From Paenibacillus caui (lineage in GTDB: Bacteria > Bacillota > Bacilli > Paenibacillales > Paenibacillaceae): a stretch of DNA of 64,000 nucleotides. The notes under the pieces are model-generated. The model had not been told where the DNA came from. It did not search any database and saw only the letters and a list, made by a program, of their open reading frames with translations. The translations under genes were made by a program, and so were the position numbers. Shown here one piece after another: positions 53,253-62,124 of the stretch (position 1 is the stretch's first letter; every line of letters starts with the position of its first letter). The DNA is taken from assembly GCF_019904135.1 (NCBI RefSeq), contig NZ_JAIOGQ010000004.1, positions 113,491-177,490 on the forward strand, written 5' to 3'.

Positions 53253-53326
53253 AGATTTGTAAATCCGTGTCTGGCGCCAAGCATCAGGCAAAATCTGGTC
53301 ATGAGGAATGGAGCGTAAATAGAGCG

Positions 53327-53722
53327 ATGAGCGAAATTAAACAAGGACTATGGTACAGCGAAGAACATGAATGGGTGCAGGATATGGGTGACGGAACCGT
53401 GCTCGTTGGCATCACCGATTTTGCCCAGGACCGGCTCGGCGATATTGTGTTTGTGGAGCTTCCGGACTTGGGGACCGAAGTGGATGCGGAAGACGGGATC
53501 GGGACGATTGAATCCGTCAAGACGGTATCCGATCTGTTCTCACCGGTTAGCGGAAGCGTTGTGGAAGTGAACGACAAGCTTCAGGATGCGCCTGAACTGG
53601 TGAACGAGGACCCGTACGGCGGCGGCTGGATGGTCAAGATCAAGCTGTCCGGCAGCGGGGAGGAAGCTTTCGCGAAGCTTCTGGATGCCGAGGCGTACGG
53701 CAAGCATATCGACGAAAATTAA
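53327..53722 (+). CDS. gcvH: Glycine cleavage system H protein
   Basis: Lipoyl carrier of the glycine cleavage system, 131 aa. The lipoylated lysine is in IGTIESVKTVSDLFSP; GLWYSEEHEWVQD and VGITDFAQDRLGDIVFVELP are conserved. ATG 53327 is chosen over upstream in-frame codons because family alignment starts there. H protein also serves as lipoate relay in bacilli, which would explain separate expression from gcvT-PA-PB. Confidence 0.95.
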   Translation: MSEIKQGLWYSEEHEWVQDMGDGTVLVGITDFAQDRLGDIVFVELPDLGTEVDAEDGIGTIESVKTVSDLFSPVSGSVVEVNDKLQDAPELVNEDPYGGGWMVKIKLSGSGEEAFAKLLDAEAYGKHIDEN

Positions 53723-53725
53723 AAT

Positions 53726-53769
53726 AAAAACTCCAGCTCCGCAACAAGCGCCGGGAGTCTGGAGTTTTT
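53726..53769. terminator. Bidirectional terminator between gcvH and mtnB
   Basis: AAAAACTCCAG / CTGGAGTTTTT flank a 22-nt loop; long T runs occur on both strands. Confidence 0.88.
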
Positions 53770-53790
53770 TTTCTACGATTGACAGATTGG

Positions 53791-54435
53791 CTAAGGCAGC
53801 AGCAAGCTGTGATAAATATGCTCAAAAATAAACTCGAACGCCTCCAGATGCCGCTTGGCTTCGAACACGTTGTTGCCCCAGGCATAGATGCCGTGATTGC
53901 GCAGCAGGATGCCGGGGATATCGCCTTTGAGCGCGTCTGGAACAAGCTCTGCGATCTTTGAAATGTTCGCGTAGTTGGGGAGGACGGGAACCTCGATCTT
54001 TGCATTTTCCTCCCAGATGCCGAGACCCTTGATGAGCTCGATTCCTTGCGCGGGAACGGCTCCTTTGTCGCCGTAGCGTTCGCTGATTATGCTGTTGAAG
54101 ATGGTATGGATATGAAAAATGGCGCCGCAGCCCGTTAGACGGTAAATCTCCGCATGAATGAGCGTTTCGGCGCTCGGCTTAAGCCCCGTCGTCTCGCAAG
54201 GCTTGCCCTGCTGATCTACGAACAGAAAATCCTCGGGCGTACTGACGGACTTGTCTTTTCCGCTGGCCGTGACGGCGAAATAAAAGGCCTCTTCCGCAAA
54301 GCCGCCGACTCTGACCGAAAGATTGCCGCTGGTGCCTGGAAACCAGCCTCTGGATGCGAACAGCTCCTTGACGGTGCGGAGCTCATCCAGGGCCTTAAGT
54401 TTTTCCTCAAGGGGAATCAGATGGAAGCTCATCAT
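53791..54435 (-). CDS. mtnB: Methylthioribulose-1-phosphate dehydratase
   Basis: Zinc-dependent class II aldolase-fold enzyme of methionine salvage. LASRGWFPGTSGNLSVRVG, FHIHTIFNS and LLRNHGIYAWGNN carry the metal histidines. 214 aa. ATG 54435 overlaps the mtnX stop (ATGA). Last gene of the proB-proA-proC-mtnW-mtnX-mtnB unit. Confidence 0.95.
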   Translation of the reverse strand: MMSFHLIPLEEKLKALDELRTVKELFASRGWFPGTSGNLSVRVGGFAEEAFYFAVTASGKDKSVSTPEDFLFVDQQGKPCETTGLKPSAETLIHAEIYRLTGCGAIFHIHTIFNSIISERYGDKGAVPAQGIELIKGLGIWEENAKIEVPVLPNYANISKIAELVPDALKGDIPGILLRNHGIYAWGNNVFEAKRHLEAFEFIFEHIYHSLLLP

Positions 54436-55109
54436 TCACGATCCTTTCTTTCTCTTGACTTCATGTCGTTCATTATATCGTAAAAGGTTTCAAACGGCGT
54501 GTAAGGAACGCCGAGCTCGCGGCATTGCTCGGTCAGTCGCGCCCTTGCATATACGCGGTCGGCCAGCTTTGCGCCTTCGAAATCGGTCAGGCTGTCGCCG
54601 ATCAATATGCGTTCATAACGCTCCTTAGGGTATCGCCGCATTACGGTTGTTTTGCACATGCCGCAGCCATTCCCGCACTCATCGTCACAGGGATGGGGCC
54701 ATACGATGCGGATCGTCTCTCCGCCAAAATCGGAGGCGTTGCAATAAATATGCTCCGGCTCAATCTGAAAGGGAGCCAGCAGCGGCCCCAGAAAGAAATC
54801 GATCCCTCCGCTGGTCACATTGAATTCAATGCGCTGCTCCCGCACATACTGCAGAAACTCCTTGAATCCTGCTCGAATCCCTGCTTGTCCCAGCACAAAA
54901 TCCGTAATTTCCTGTTTCATGGCGGATGGAAGAAGCGCGAACATTCGGCCAACACCTTCCCGGATGGAGAGCTCCTGGCGGACTGTCGCATCCATAATCG
55001 GTTCATAGCCTTCCGGCCTGAAGTGCTTCATAATCGCCACAATGTTGTCGCTGTTCGTAATCGTCCCGTCAAAATCGCAGAAAATGACGGGTTCCTTCTT
55101 GCCGGTCAT
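54432..55109 (-). CDS. mtnX: 2-hydroxy-3-keto-5-methylthiopentenyl-1-phosphate phosphatase
   Basis: HAD-family phosphatase of the Bacillus-type methionine salvage branch. VIFCDFDGTITNSDN is motif I (nucleophile Asp), ILIGDSLTDFEGAKLADRV motif IV, and HPCDDECGNGCGMCK is a Cys-rich segment typical of MtnX. ATG 55109 overlaps the mtnW stop; GGGGAGGA lies just upstream. Confidence 0.94.
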   Translation of the reverse strand: MTGKKEPVIFCDFDGTITNSDNIVAIMKHFRPEGYEPIMDATVRQELSIREGVGRMFALLPSAMKQEITDFVLGQAGIRAGFKEFLQYVREQRIEFNVTSGGIDFFLGPLLAPFQIEPEHIYCNASDFGGETIRIVWPHPCDDECGNGCGMCKTTVMRRYPKERYERILIGDSLTDFEGAKLADRVYARARLTEQCRELGVPYTPFETFYDIMNDMKSRERKDRE

Positions 55110-56326
55110 TTGCTTCCTCCCCAAAGGTCAAGTGCCGCTTTCAGCTCCGGCAGCCGGAGCGCCGCTTCCTCAAGCGCCACGTTGTTCATGGCGGCGTCAA
55201 TGGCCTGCAGGAAAGCTTGCCCCCCGGCCTGCGCGCCGCCGGGATGCCCGTGAATGCCGCCGCCTGCATTGACGACGACATCGGTTCCAAAATCGCCCAG
55301 AATGCGCGGGACAAGCCCCGGATGGATGCCCGCCGACGGAACCGGGAAGCTGGGTTTCAGCGGCAGATCCTCGCGAACCAGCTCATCCCGGATCGCCAGA
55401 TTTTCTTCCCTCGGCATAACGACGGAACCGTAAGGCGAAGGGAAGAGCACAAGGTCGGCGCCGGCGACTCTCAGCAGCTTGCCCAGCAGCAGGGCAGGGG
55501 CGATTCCGTAATGCTTGGACGGATAAATGGCGCCGGCGAGGGAAGGATGAGCGACGATCGGGACATGGATGTCCGGGTCTGCGCTCAGCTCCTGCAGCGC
55601 GTCAAAGCCATAGGCCAGCGTGCTGAACAGAAGGGCGGTCGCTCCGGCGTTTATGGCCCTCAGCGCCTGGCTGCGGAGTTCGGAAGTTTTGCCGGTCAAG
55701 TTGACGGCGTACAGCAGTTTTTTGCCCGTGATCGCTTGCGCCTTTTCGGCCGCCTTCAGGCAAGCCTCAGCCCGTCGTTCAATCGGGGTCAGCTCGTTCT
55801 CAAACAAAATTTCATCGTCCTTGACCAAATCGACGCCGCCCAGCGCCTGGGCCATAAACTGCTTCTTCAGACCGTCCAGATCGTAGCCGACAACCGATTT
55901 GAAGATGCTCATGAGCAAAGGGCGGTTGTGGTTGTCCAGCAAGCTCCGAATGCCCGGAATCCCGAATTTTGGACCCGGAAAAGCGGAAAGAAACGATTCG
56001 GAAAGGCCAAGATTCAGCAGCCGGATTTTGCCGTCCATGGAGATTTTGCCAAAGGCGGTGATCAGCAGCGCCGGGATGTCTTTGGTGTAGTTAATGTCGG
56101 GATAGGCGATCACCACATCGGCGTAGCGTTCACCCGGGGCTGCGCCTTCCGGTTCATGGACCTTAACGCTTTCCACATGTCCCAAATGCTTTCGCATTTG
56201 TTCCTGTTGAAGCTGAGGAAGCTCGGTCCAACTGCCTACGGTCATGCCGACGGCAATCGATTTGGCTTTCTTGTCAAAGTCCGCTTTATCGTCATAAATC
56301 CGGTAAGTGGCTGTGCAGAAGCTCAC
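55106..56326 (-). CDS. mtnW: 2,3-diketo-5-methylthiopentyl-1-phosphate enolase (RuBisCO-like)
   Basis: A 406-aa RuBisCO-like protein. The metal-binding loop GGVDLVKDDEILFENE has the Lys-Asp-Glu set of the family, but the enzyme enolises a salvage intermediate rather than fixing CO2. GTG start behind GAGGAGGAA, overlapping the proC stop. With mtnX it replaces the single MtnC enzyme used by other bacteria. Confidence 0.95.
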   Translation of the reverse strand: MSFCTATYRIYDDKADFDKKAKSIAVGMTVGSWTELPQLQQEQMRKHLGHVESVKVHEPEGAAPGERYADVVIAYPDINYTKDIPALLITAFGKISMDGKIRLLNLGLSESFLSAFPGPKFGIPGIRSLLDNHNRPLLMSIFKSVVGYDLDGLKKQFMAQALGGVDLVKDDEILFENELTPIERRAEACLKAAEKAQAITGKKLLYAVNLTGKTSELRSQALRAINAGATALLFSTLAYGFDALQELSADPDIHVPIVAHPSLAGAIYPSKHYGIAPALLLGKLLRVAGADLVLFPSPYGSVVMPREENLAIRDELVREDLPLKPSFPVPSAGIHPGLVPRILGDFGTDVVVNAGGGIHGHPGGAQAGGQAFLQAIDAAMNNVALEEAALRLPELKAALDLWGGSK

Positions 56327-57183
56327 GACAATTCCTCCTCAATCGCGGCCCCCATTTCGCGGGATCGCTCCGCGGCGCGATGAACGGCTCTCTTCACCGC
56401 TTCGGGGAAGCCCTGCTGCGCGAGCACTTCCAGCGCGGCCTGAGTCGTACCACCCGGCGAGGTAATCGCCCGGCGCAGCTCGGCAGGCTCTTCGCCTGTC
56501 TCCCTCATCATGGAGGCGGCTCCAAGCACGGTTTGAACCGTAAGCTCCCTGGACTGCTCCGGCGTAAGCCCGCCTTCAATGCCCGCCGCGATCATTGCCT
56601 CCATCATGAAGTACACATAGGCCGGACCGCTGCCGGAAACGCCCGTCAGGATATCCATCTGTTCTTCAGGAATGACGCTAACGGTGCCGACCGCTTCAAA
56701 GATGGACAGCGTACGGTGCCGCAAGTCGTCCGTCACTTCCTCCGAAAACGAAATACCGGTCGCGCCAAGCCCGATCGTGCTGGACGTGTTCGGCATCGTC
56801 CTTGCGACCGGCAGCTTTTGTCCCAGCAAGGTTTGAATCGTGCGGATCGAGAGGCCGGCGACAACGGATACGATAAGCTGGCCATCATGCAGCAGCGGCC
56901 CCAAAAGTTTAATGGCTGCGCCGGCATCCTTCGGCTTCATGGCGAGGACGATGATTTCGGCCTCTGCGAGCAGCTTTTCCTTGTCGGCAGGCTCGTTCGC
57001 GGTGTGAACGCCGTAGCGGTCAGACAGCGCCTGCAGCCGTTCCCGGTTGCTGCGGTTCAGCATGGCGATGGTCCCCGGTTTGGATGTTCCGGTTGAAATC
57101 AGACCGCGAACGATAGCTTCCGCCATGGAGCCTGCGCCGTGAAAAACGATGGCCGGGGAAGTGGATTGCTCCGGTATGGACAT
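56323..57183 (-). CDS. proC: Pyrroline-5-carboxylate reductase
   Basis: Last step of proline synthesis. FHGAGSMAEAIVRGL is the Rossmann NADPH motif; VARTMPNTSSTIGLG and ILTGVSGSGPAYVYFMMEAM (proline/P5C site) follow. ATG 57183 has AGGAGGTAATTCAA. It sits between proA and mtnW and overlaps mtnW by 4 nt, tying the two pathways into one transcript. Confidence 0.95.
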   Translation of the reverse strand: MSIPEQSTSPAIVFHGAGSMAEAIVRGLISTGTSKPGTIAMLNRSNRERLQALSDRYGVHTANEPADKEKLLAEAEIIVLAMKPKDAGAAIKLLGPLLHDGQLIVSVVAGLSIRTIQTLLGQKLPVARTMPNTSSTIGLGATGISFSEEVTDDLRHRTLSIFEAVGTVSVIPEEQMDILTGVSGSGPAYVYFMMEAMIAAGIEGGLTPEQSRELTVQTVLGAASMMRETGEEPAELRRAITSPGGTTQAALEVLAQQGFPEAVKRAVHRAAERSREMGAAIEEELS

Positions 57184-57230
57184 TTGAATTACCTCCTGCA
57201 AATGGAATAGATATGGACTATGAACTTAAG

Positions 57231-58481
57231 CTACTCTCGAATTTGTCCCGATCCGGTAATCTTGTATTTTGTGGACGTCAGCGCGGGAAGTCCCATCGGG
57301 CCTCTGGCATGCAGCTTTTGCGTACTGATGCCGATCTCGGCGCCAAAACCGAACTCAAACCCATCGGTAAAGCGGGTTGAAGCGTTGTGATAAACGGCTG
57401 CGGCATCCACCTCCAGAAGAAAGCGATCGGCATTCGAGGCCGACTCGGTCACGATGCATTCCGAATGTTTGGTGCCGAATTTGGCAATATGGCTAATCGC
57501 TTCCTGCAGACCGTCAACCACTTTCACATTCAGGATATAGTCATTATACTCCGTTGCGTAATCCTGCTCGGTAGCCGCTTTGATGTCCGGCAGCAGCTTG
57601 CGCGTGCGCTCGCAGCCTCTCAGCTCTACGCCAGCCTGGCTGAATGACTCGCCGAGTTCAGGCAGGTGGGAGGCAGCGAATTCCACGTTGACAAGCAGCG
57701 TCTCCATAGAATTGCATACGGACGGGCGCTGGGCTTTGGCGTTGATCGCGATCGCCTTGGCCATTTCCGGATCGGCCGTTCTATCCAGATACGTATGGCA
57801 AATGCCGGCACCGGTCTCAATGACAGGGACCGTAGCGTTCTGAACGACATGCTGAATGAGGGAGCTGCCGCCACGCGGAATAATCACGTCCAGCAGACCG
57901 TTCAGCTTCAGCATTTCATCAACGGAGGAACGATCCGGATCTTCGATCAACTGCAGCGCTTCTTTGGGAACAGCCGTTTTTTCGAGTGCCTGATGGATCA
58001 GTTCGACAATTTTGCGGTTGGAGGCGAGGGCGGATGAGCCTCCGCGAAGCACTACAGCATTGCCTGTTTTGAGGCAAAGTCCTGCGGCATCGACGGTTAC
58101 GTTCGGTCTCGCTTCATAAATAATGCCGATGACTCCAAGCGGAACACGCTGCTTGACAATGTGCAGCCCGTTCGGGCGGTCAATCGTCTCCAGGATCTCG
58201 CCGACAGGGTCCGGGAGCTCCACAATTTGCCGCAGACCTTCGGCGATGGCTGCGATCCGCTCCCGGTTCAGCGCAAGCCGGTCCAGCAGCGACGCCGATG
58301 TGCCCATCTGTTCGCCGCGGGCCAGATCTTCATGATTGGCTTTGATGATTTCGTCGGCGCCTGTAATAAGCGCATCGGCTGCGGTCAGCAGAGCCTCGTT
58401 TTTTTCACTTGTTGTCAGCCTGGCAAGGACCGGGGCCGCAGCTGCGGCAAGCGCCGCTTTTTCTCTTGCTTCACTCGTCAT
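57231..58481 (-). CDS. proA: Glutamate-5-semialdehyde dehydrogenase (gamma-glutamyl phosphate reductase)
   Basis: NADPH-dependent reduction of glutamyl phosphate. GLCLKTGNAVVLRGGSSA binds NADP; the catalytic Cys is in RPSVCNSMETLLV; GFEFGFGAEIGISTQKLHARG closes the 416-aa protein. GGAGG precedes the ATG. 39 nt after proB and 47 nt before proC. Confidence 0.96.
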   Translation of the reverse strand: MTSEAREKAALAAAAAPVLARLTTSEKNEALLTAADALITGADEIIKANHEDLARGEQMGTSASLLDRLALNRERIAAIAEGLRQIVELPDPVGEILETIDRPNGLHIVKQRVPLGVIGIIYEARPNVTVDAAGLCLKTGNAVVLRGGSSALASNRKIVELIHQALEKTAVPKEALQLIEDPDRSSVDEMLKLNGLLDVIIPRGGSSLIQHVVQNATVPVIETGAGICHTYLDRTADPEMAKAIAINAKAQRPSVCNSMETLLVNVEFAASHLPELGESFSQAGVELRGCERTRKLLPDIKAATEQDYATEYNDYILNVKVVDGLQEAISHIAKFGTKHSECIVTESASNADRFLLEVDAAAVYHNASTRFTDGFEFGFGAEIGISTQKLHARGPMGLPALTSTKYKITGSGQIRE

Positions 58482-58520
58482 TTCGAGCCTCCATTCTTCA
58501 TTGGCTTTGATTAGGCCGGT

Positions 58521-59624
58521 TTATTTTAAAGAAATCCATTCGTCACGGTGAATGACCTCGAGCCGGTGGACGACGTCAATTTGCTTGACGACATCCCCGC
58601 TGGACAGCCCCTTGATGGCCTGCAGCTGCTCTGTGTCGTAGTTGGTTATGCCTCTGCCAAGAGTAACGCCGTCCAGATTGAATACTTCGACAACGTCCCC
58701 GGTGTGAAAAGAGCCCTGTACGCTCTTGACGCCCACCGGCAGCAGGCTCCTGCCGCCATGGATCAGCGCTTCCTCAGCGCCTGCGTCAACATATAGGCTT
58801 CCAAGCGGTGTGGATAAAAATCCGAGCCACTGCTTTTTGCGCGGCAGGGCGGAAAGGGAAGTGCTGAAATAAGTGCCTTTCCCTTCTCCCAAGGCAGCTC
58901 CGAGCAAGTCGCCAGTCCCCGGGGCTTTGCCGATAAATACGGATATTCCGCCGCGAGTGGCGATCCGGGCGGCATCCAGCTTGGATCGCATTCCGCCAGT
59001 GCCAACTTCAGAGCCTGCGCCGCCGGCTGCAGCATAGAGCTGATCCGTTATTTCATCGACCTGTCGTATCCGCTCGGCGGTTGGATCAATCCTTGGATCT
59101 TTCGTATAAAGGCCGTCCATATCCGTCAAAATAAGCAGCTTGTCGGCTTTAATCAGGTTGGCCACCAGCGCCGATAAAGTGTCGTTATCGCCAAATTTCA
59201 GCTCGTCAATGGATACGGTATCGTTCTCGTTAATAATCGGAATTACTCCCTGCTTCAGCAGTTCATCGAGCGCCATGCTCGCATTGCCCATCCGTTTCCG
59301 GCTGTTGAAGTCCGCTCTGGTGAGCAGCACCTGGGCGGCGCAAATGTCGTGTTCGGCAAAGGCATCCCGGTAGGACTGCATCAGGAGCGCCTGGCCTACT
59401 GCGGCCGCTGCCTGCTTCTCGTGCAGCACTTTGGGGCGATGGGTGTAGCCGATCTCACGAAAGCCTGCGGCTACAGCGCCGGAGGTGACAAGGACAGGCT
59501 GGCATCCCGCAGCTTTCAAAGCGGCAAGCTCCGAGGCGAAAAAACGGACAGCATCCTGATTCAGTCCGCCCTCGTCTTCCGTCAGAGAGCTGCTGCCAAT
59601 TTTGACAACGATTCGATGCAACAT
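58521..59624 (-). CDS. proB: Glutamate 5-kinase with PUA domain
   Basis: First enzyme of proline synthesis, usually feedback-inhibited by proline. ATG 59624 follows AGGAGGA; the frame is open further into the T-box but is not used. VVKIGSSSLTEDEGG, VTSGAVAAG, IINENDTVS and FGDNDTLSALVANLIKADKL build the kinase; from about residue 275 a PUA domain follows. It is the first gene behind the proline T-box. Confidence 0.96.
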   Translation of the reverse strand: MLHRIVVKIGSSSLTEDEGGLNQDAVRFFASELAALKAAGCQPVLVTSGAVAAGFREIGYTHRPKVLHEKQAAAAVGQALLMQSYRDAFAEHDICAAQVLLTRADFNSRKRMGNASMALDELLKQGVIPIINENDTVSIDELKFGDNDTLSALVANLIKADKLLILTDMDGLYTKDPRIDPTAERIRQVDEITDQLYAAAGGAGSEVGTGGMRSKLDAARIATRGGISVFIGKAPGTGDLLGAALGEGKGTYFSTSLSALPRKKQWLGFLSTPLGSLYVDAGAEEALIHGGRSLLPVGVKSVQGSFHTGDVVEVFNLDGVTLGRGITNYDTEQLQAIKGLSSGDVVKQIDVVHRLEVIHRDEWISLK

Positions 59625-59639
59625 GGGATTCCTCCTTTC

Positions 59640-59910
59640 AAACGTATGTATAAACAAACAAAAGCTTCCGCCTTTGCAGGGCTGCAAAGGACGAAAGCTT
59701 GACTTCCGCGGTACCACCTTTATTGATGAATGATATCATCCGACTCATGTCCTGGGTAACAGCAGGCGGCTGTCCGGCAATTTGCCGGCCGCTCAGGGGT
59801 AGGATTCGGCGAAAGCTCCGGTAAATTCTCGCAGCCAAGATGGAATTTACTCTCTGATAAACGGCGCTGTTCTTCGCTTACTGGTCCCGTCATAGCGTTT
59901 AAGCGTATTT
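59640..59910 (-). promoter_or_regulatory. Proline T-box leader of proBAC-mtnWXB
   Basis: Minus-strand elements in order: AGAGAG bulge (59855-59850), GGCTGCGAGAA in the distal Stem I, a specifier loop reading GAATCCTACC with Pro codon CCT at 59803-59801, the antiterminator core GGTGGTACCGCGG (59718-59706), and the terminator AAGCTTTCGTCC / CGGAAGCTTTTG arms (59700-59661) followed by TTTGTTTGTTT. Uncharged tRNA-Pro should allow read-through. The codon agrees with proBA downstream. Confidence 0.93.
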
Positions 59911-59916
59911 ATTGCT

Positions 59917-59945
59917 AGAATAACATGCTCTTTAATACTTTGCAA
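59917..59945 (-). promoter_or_regulatory. Sigma-A promoter of the T-box operon
   Basis: Minus strand TTGCAA (59945-59940), 17 nt, TATTCT (59922-59917). Starts about 285 nt before proB. Confidence 0.7.
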
Positions 59946-59957
59946 AGGTGAATCAAC

Positions 59958-61169
59958 TTAGAACAGGCCAAGTTTTCCAATGCGGCGGACCGCTTCCTGC
60001 AGCCGGTCCCCCTCGGTGAGGAGGCCTACCCGGACATAGCCCTCGCCGTACCGTCCGAAGCCGATGCCGGGGGCGACAGCGACTTTGCTTTCGCGCAGCA
60101 GCGAGTCGGCAAATGAAGCCGAGTCCGTGCCCTTCGGAACGGGCAGCCAGGCGAAGAAGGAGCCGCTTGGCTTGTTGGCGTTCCAGCCGATCTTGTCCAG
60201 TTCCGAGAAGAGGGCGTTGCGGCGCGTTTCGTACAGGGCAGCCAAATCGCGGACGTTCTGCTGGTCGCTTGTCAGAGCGACTTTAGCCGCTTCCTGTATG
60301 CCGCCAAACAGGCTGACGTAAATGTGATCCTGAAGCAAGTTGATCAGCGAGATGATCTTCTCGTTGCCAAGTGCGAATCCCACCCGCCATCCGGCCATAT
60401 TGTAGGTTTTGGAAAGCGTATAGTATTCAACGCCTACTTCTTTTGCGCCGGGCGTCTGCAGGAAGCTGATCGGGCGCTTGCCGTCAAAGCCGATGGCGCC
60501 ATAGGCGAAATCGCTGGCTACGGCAATGCCGTGCTTCGCGGCAAATCGTACCGTTTCTTCATAAAAGGAAGCCGGTGCGGTCGCGCCTGTCGGATTGTTC
60601 GGGTAGTTCAGGAACATCAGCTTGGCGCGGCTTTTGTCCTGCTCGGAAATGGCATCATAGTCCGGCAAAAAGCTGTTGGATTCCAGAAGCGGCATGAGCG
60701 ACATCTCCGCTCCGGCGAGGGCCACGCCCGACCAGTAATCGGGATAACCCGGGTCGGGAACAAGACACAGATCGCCGGGATTCAGCAAAATTTGGCTGAT
60801 TTGTACGAGTCCTGTTTTGCCGCCAAACAAAATCGCGACTTCCTTCTCGGGATCCAGCGTGACGCCGTAATCCTCCTTGTAACGCTGGCAAATCGCTTCT
60901 TTCAGAAACGAATAGCCCGAAAAAGGCGAATATTTATGGTAAAGAGGATTGGCTGCAGCTTCCTGCAGCGATTGTACAATGTGCGGAGGGGTGGGACGGT
61001 CCGGGTTGCCCTGGCCGAGATTGATGACATCGTGGCCTGCGGCCACCTCGCGTCCAACCTTCTGGACAAGCCCCGCGAAAAACTGCTTCGGCAATCGCTT
61101 CATAACCTCCGCCGGTTCAATGTCAAGTGGCAGATGGATTTCTGCATTCTCTGTATGGTTAGCGCTCAC
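59958..61169 (-). CDS. mtnE: Methionine-salvage aminotransferase MtnE-like
   Basis: Class I PLP aminotransferase, 403 aa; in B. subtilis the orthologue makes methionine from 4-methylthio-2-oxobutyrate. VINLGQGNPDRPTPPHIV, LNYPNNPTGA and the PLP lysine in YTLSKTYNMAGWRVGFALG are visible. GTG 61169 behind GGAG is the best-supported start; longer in-frame starts lack a ribosome-binding site. It is outside the T-box unit, since its stop lies upstream of the T-box promoter, and divergent from mtnU. Confidence 0.85.
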   Translation of the reverse strand: MSANHTENAEIHLPLDIEPAEVMKRLPKQFFAGLVQKVGREVAAGHDVINLGQGNPDRPTPPHIVQSLQEAAANPLYHKYSPFSGYSFLKEAICQRYKEDYGVTLDPEKEVAILFGGKTGLVQISQILLNPGDLCLVPDPGYPDYWSGVALAGAEMSLMPLLESNSFLPDYDAISEQDKSRAKLMFLNYPNNPTGATAPASFYEETVRFAAKHGIAVASDFAYGAIGFDGKRPISFLQTPGAKEVGVEYYTLSKTYNMAGWRVGFALGNEKIISLINLLQDHIYVSLFGGIQEAAKVALTSDQQNVRDLAALYETRRNALFSELDKIGWNANKPSGSFFAWLPVPKGTDSASFADSLLRESKVAVAPGIGFGRYGEGYVRVGLLTEGDRLQEAVRRIGKLGLF

Positions 61170-61227
61170 TTTCAACACTCCGGTCTGTTTAAATTGGAAT
61201 ATTGATAATTTAACACGATTTATCCAA

Positions 61228-61271
61228 GCTGTATACCTTGAATTGACTCGGATACAGCGTCCTATTATCAT
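61228..61271. promoter_or_regulatory. Divergent mtnE/mtnU control region
   Basis: The mtnU promoter is TTGACT (61243-61248), 17 nt, TATCAT (61266-61271). The 7-bp inverted repeat GCTGTAT (61228-61234) / ATACAGC (61252-61258) overlaps its -35. A repressor or LysR-type regulator could act on both genes here. No SAM riboswitch is seen. Confidence 0.5.
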
Positions 61272-61306
61272 GAAGACAAATTCAAGCCATGGAAAGGAAG
61301 AAAATC

Positions 61307-62119
61307 ATGCAACAAAATCCGGAAACCTGGAATTTGGCTCTTATCCAATCTGATATCGTGCTTGGCGATCCCGCCCGCAACCGGGAACGGCTTGAAGCCG
61401 CTATGGAGCGCGCAGCGGGGGCCAAGGCGAAACCTGATGTGATTGTTCTTCCGGAAATGTGGAACACCGGCTATGCGCTTGATCGCATTCAGGAGCTGGC
61501 CGACCCGTCAGCAAAGGACTCGAGAGCCTGGATCAGCGCCTTTGCTGCCAAGCACGGCATCCATATCGTGGCAGGCTCGGTCGCCGAGAAAGGCGAGGAC
61601 GGGCAGGTTCGAAACACGATGCTGATGTTTGACCGCCAGGGCCGTGAGGCCGGCAGCTATTCGAAAATCCATCTCTTCCGGTTGATGCAGGAGGAGAAGC
61701 ATCTGACGGCAGGCAATCAGGCCGTCACGTTTGAACTGGATGGCGTGCAGTGCGGCGCCTCAATCTGCTACGACATCCGCTTCCCGGAGCTGGCGAGAAG
61801 CCTGGCCCTGGCGGGAGCCAAAGTGCTGTTCCTGCCCGCCGAGTGGCCGCATCCGCGCCTGTACCACTGGCGGACGCTGCTTGCCGCAAGGGCGATTGAA
61901 AATCAAATGTACGTGGTCGCCTGCAACCGGGTCGGGGAAAGCGGCAGTGACCGTTTCTTCGGACATTCGATGATTATCGACCCCTGGGGCGAAATTGTTG
62001 CCGAAGGCGGCGAAGAGGAGACGATTGTCACCGCGCAAATCCAGCTGCCGCTGGTGGACGAAGTGCGCGGCCGCATTCCTGTTTTTGAGGACCGCAGACC
62101 GGATGTGTACCGTCTGTAG
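61307..62119 (+). CDS. mtnU: Carbon-nitrogen hydrolase MtnU-like (omega-amidase)
   Basis: Nitrilase-superfamily enzyme, 270 aa. The catalytic triad is visible: Glu in VIVLPEMWNTGY, Lys in YSKIHLFRLM, Cys in GASICYDIRFPE. Salvage gene clusters often include it; it probably hydrolyses alpha-ketoglutaramate-type amides formed by glutamine-using transamination by MtnE. AAGGAAG supports ATG 61307. The stop lies 5 nt before the convergent LysR stop. Confidence 0.87.
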   Translation: MQQNPETWNLALIQSDIVLGDPARNRERLEAAMERAAGAKAKPDVIVLPEMWNTGYALDRIQELADPSAKDSRAWISAFAAKHGIHIVAGSVAEKGEDGQVRNTMLMFDRQGREAGSYSKIHLFRLMQEEKHLTAGNQAVTFELDGVQCGASICYDIRFPELARSLALAGAKVLFLPAEWPHPRLYHWRTLLAARAIENQMYVVACNRVGESGSDRFFGHSMIIDPWGEIVAEGGEEETIVTAQIQLPLVDEVRGRIPVFEDRRPDVYRL

Positions 62120-62124
62120 CCTGC

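Noticed and set aside
61170..61306. SAM riboswitch upstream of the salvage genes
   Set aside because: No S-box core sequence or terminator is present in the gap; the same holds for the proA-proC gap.
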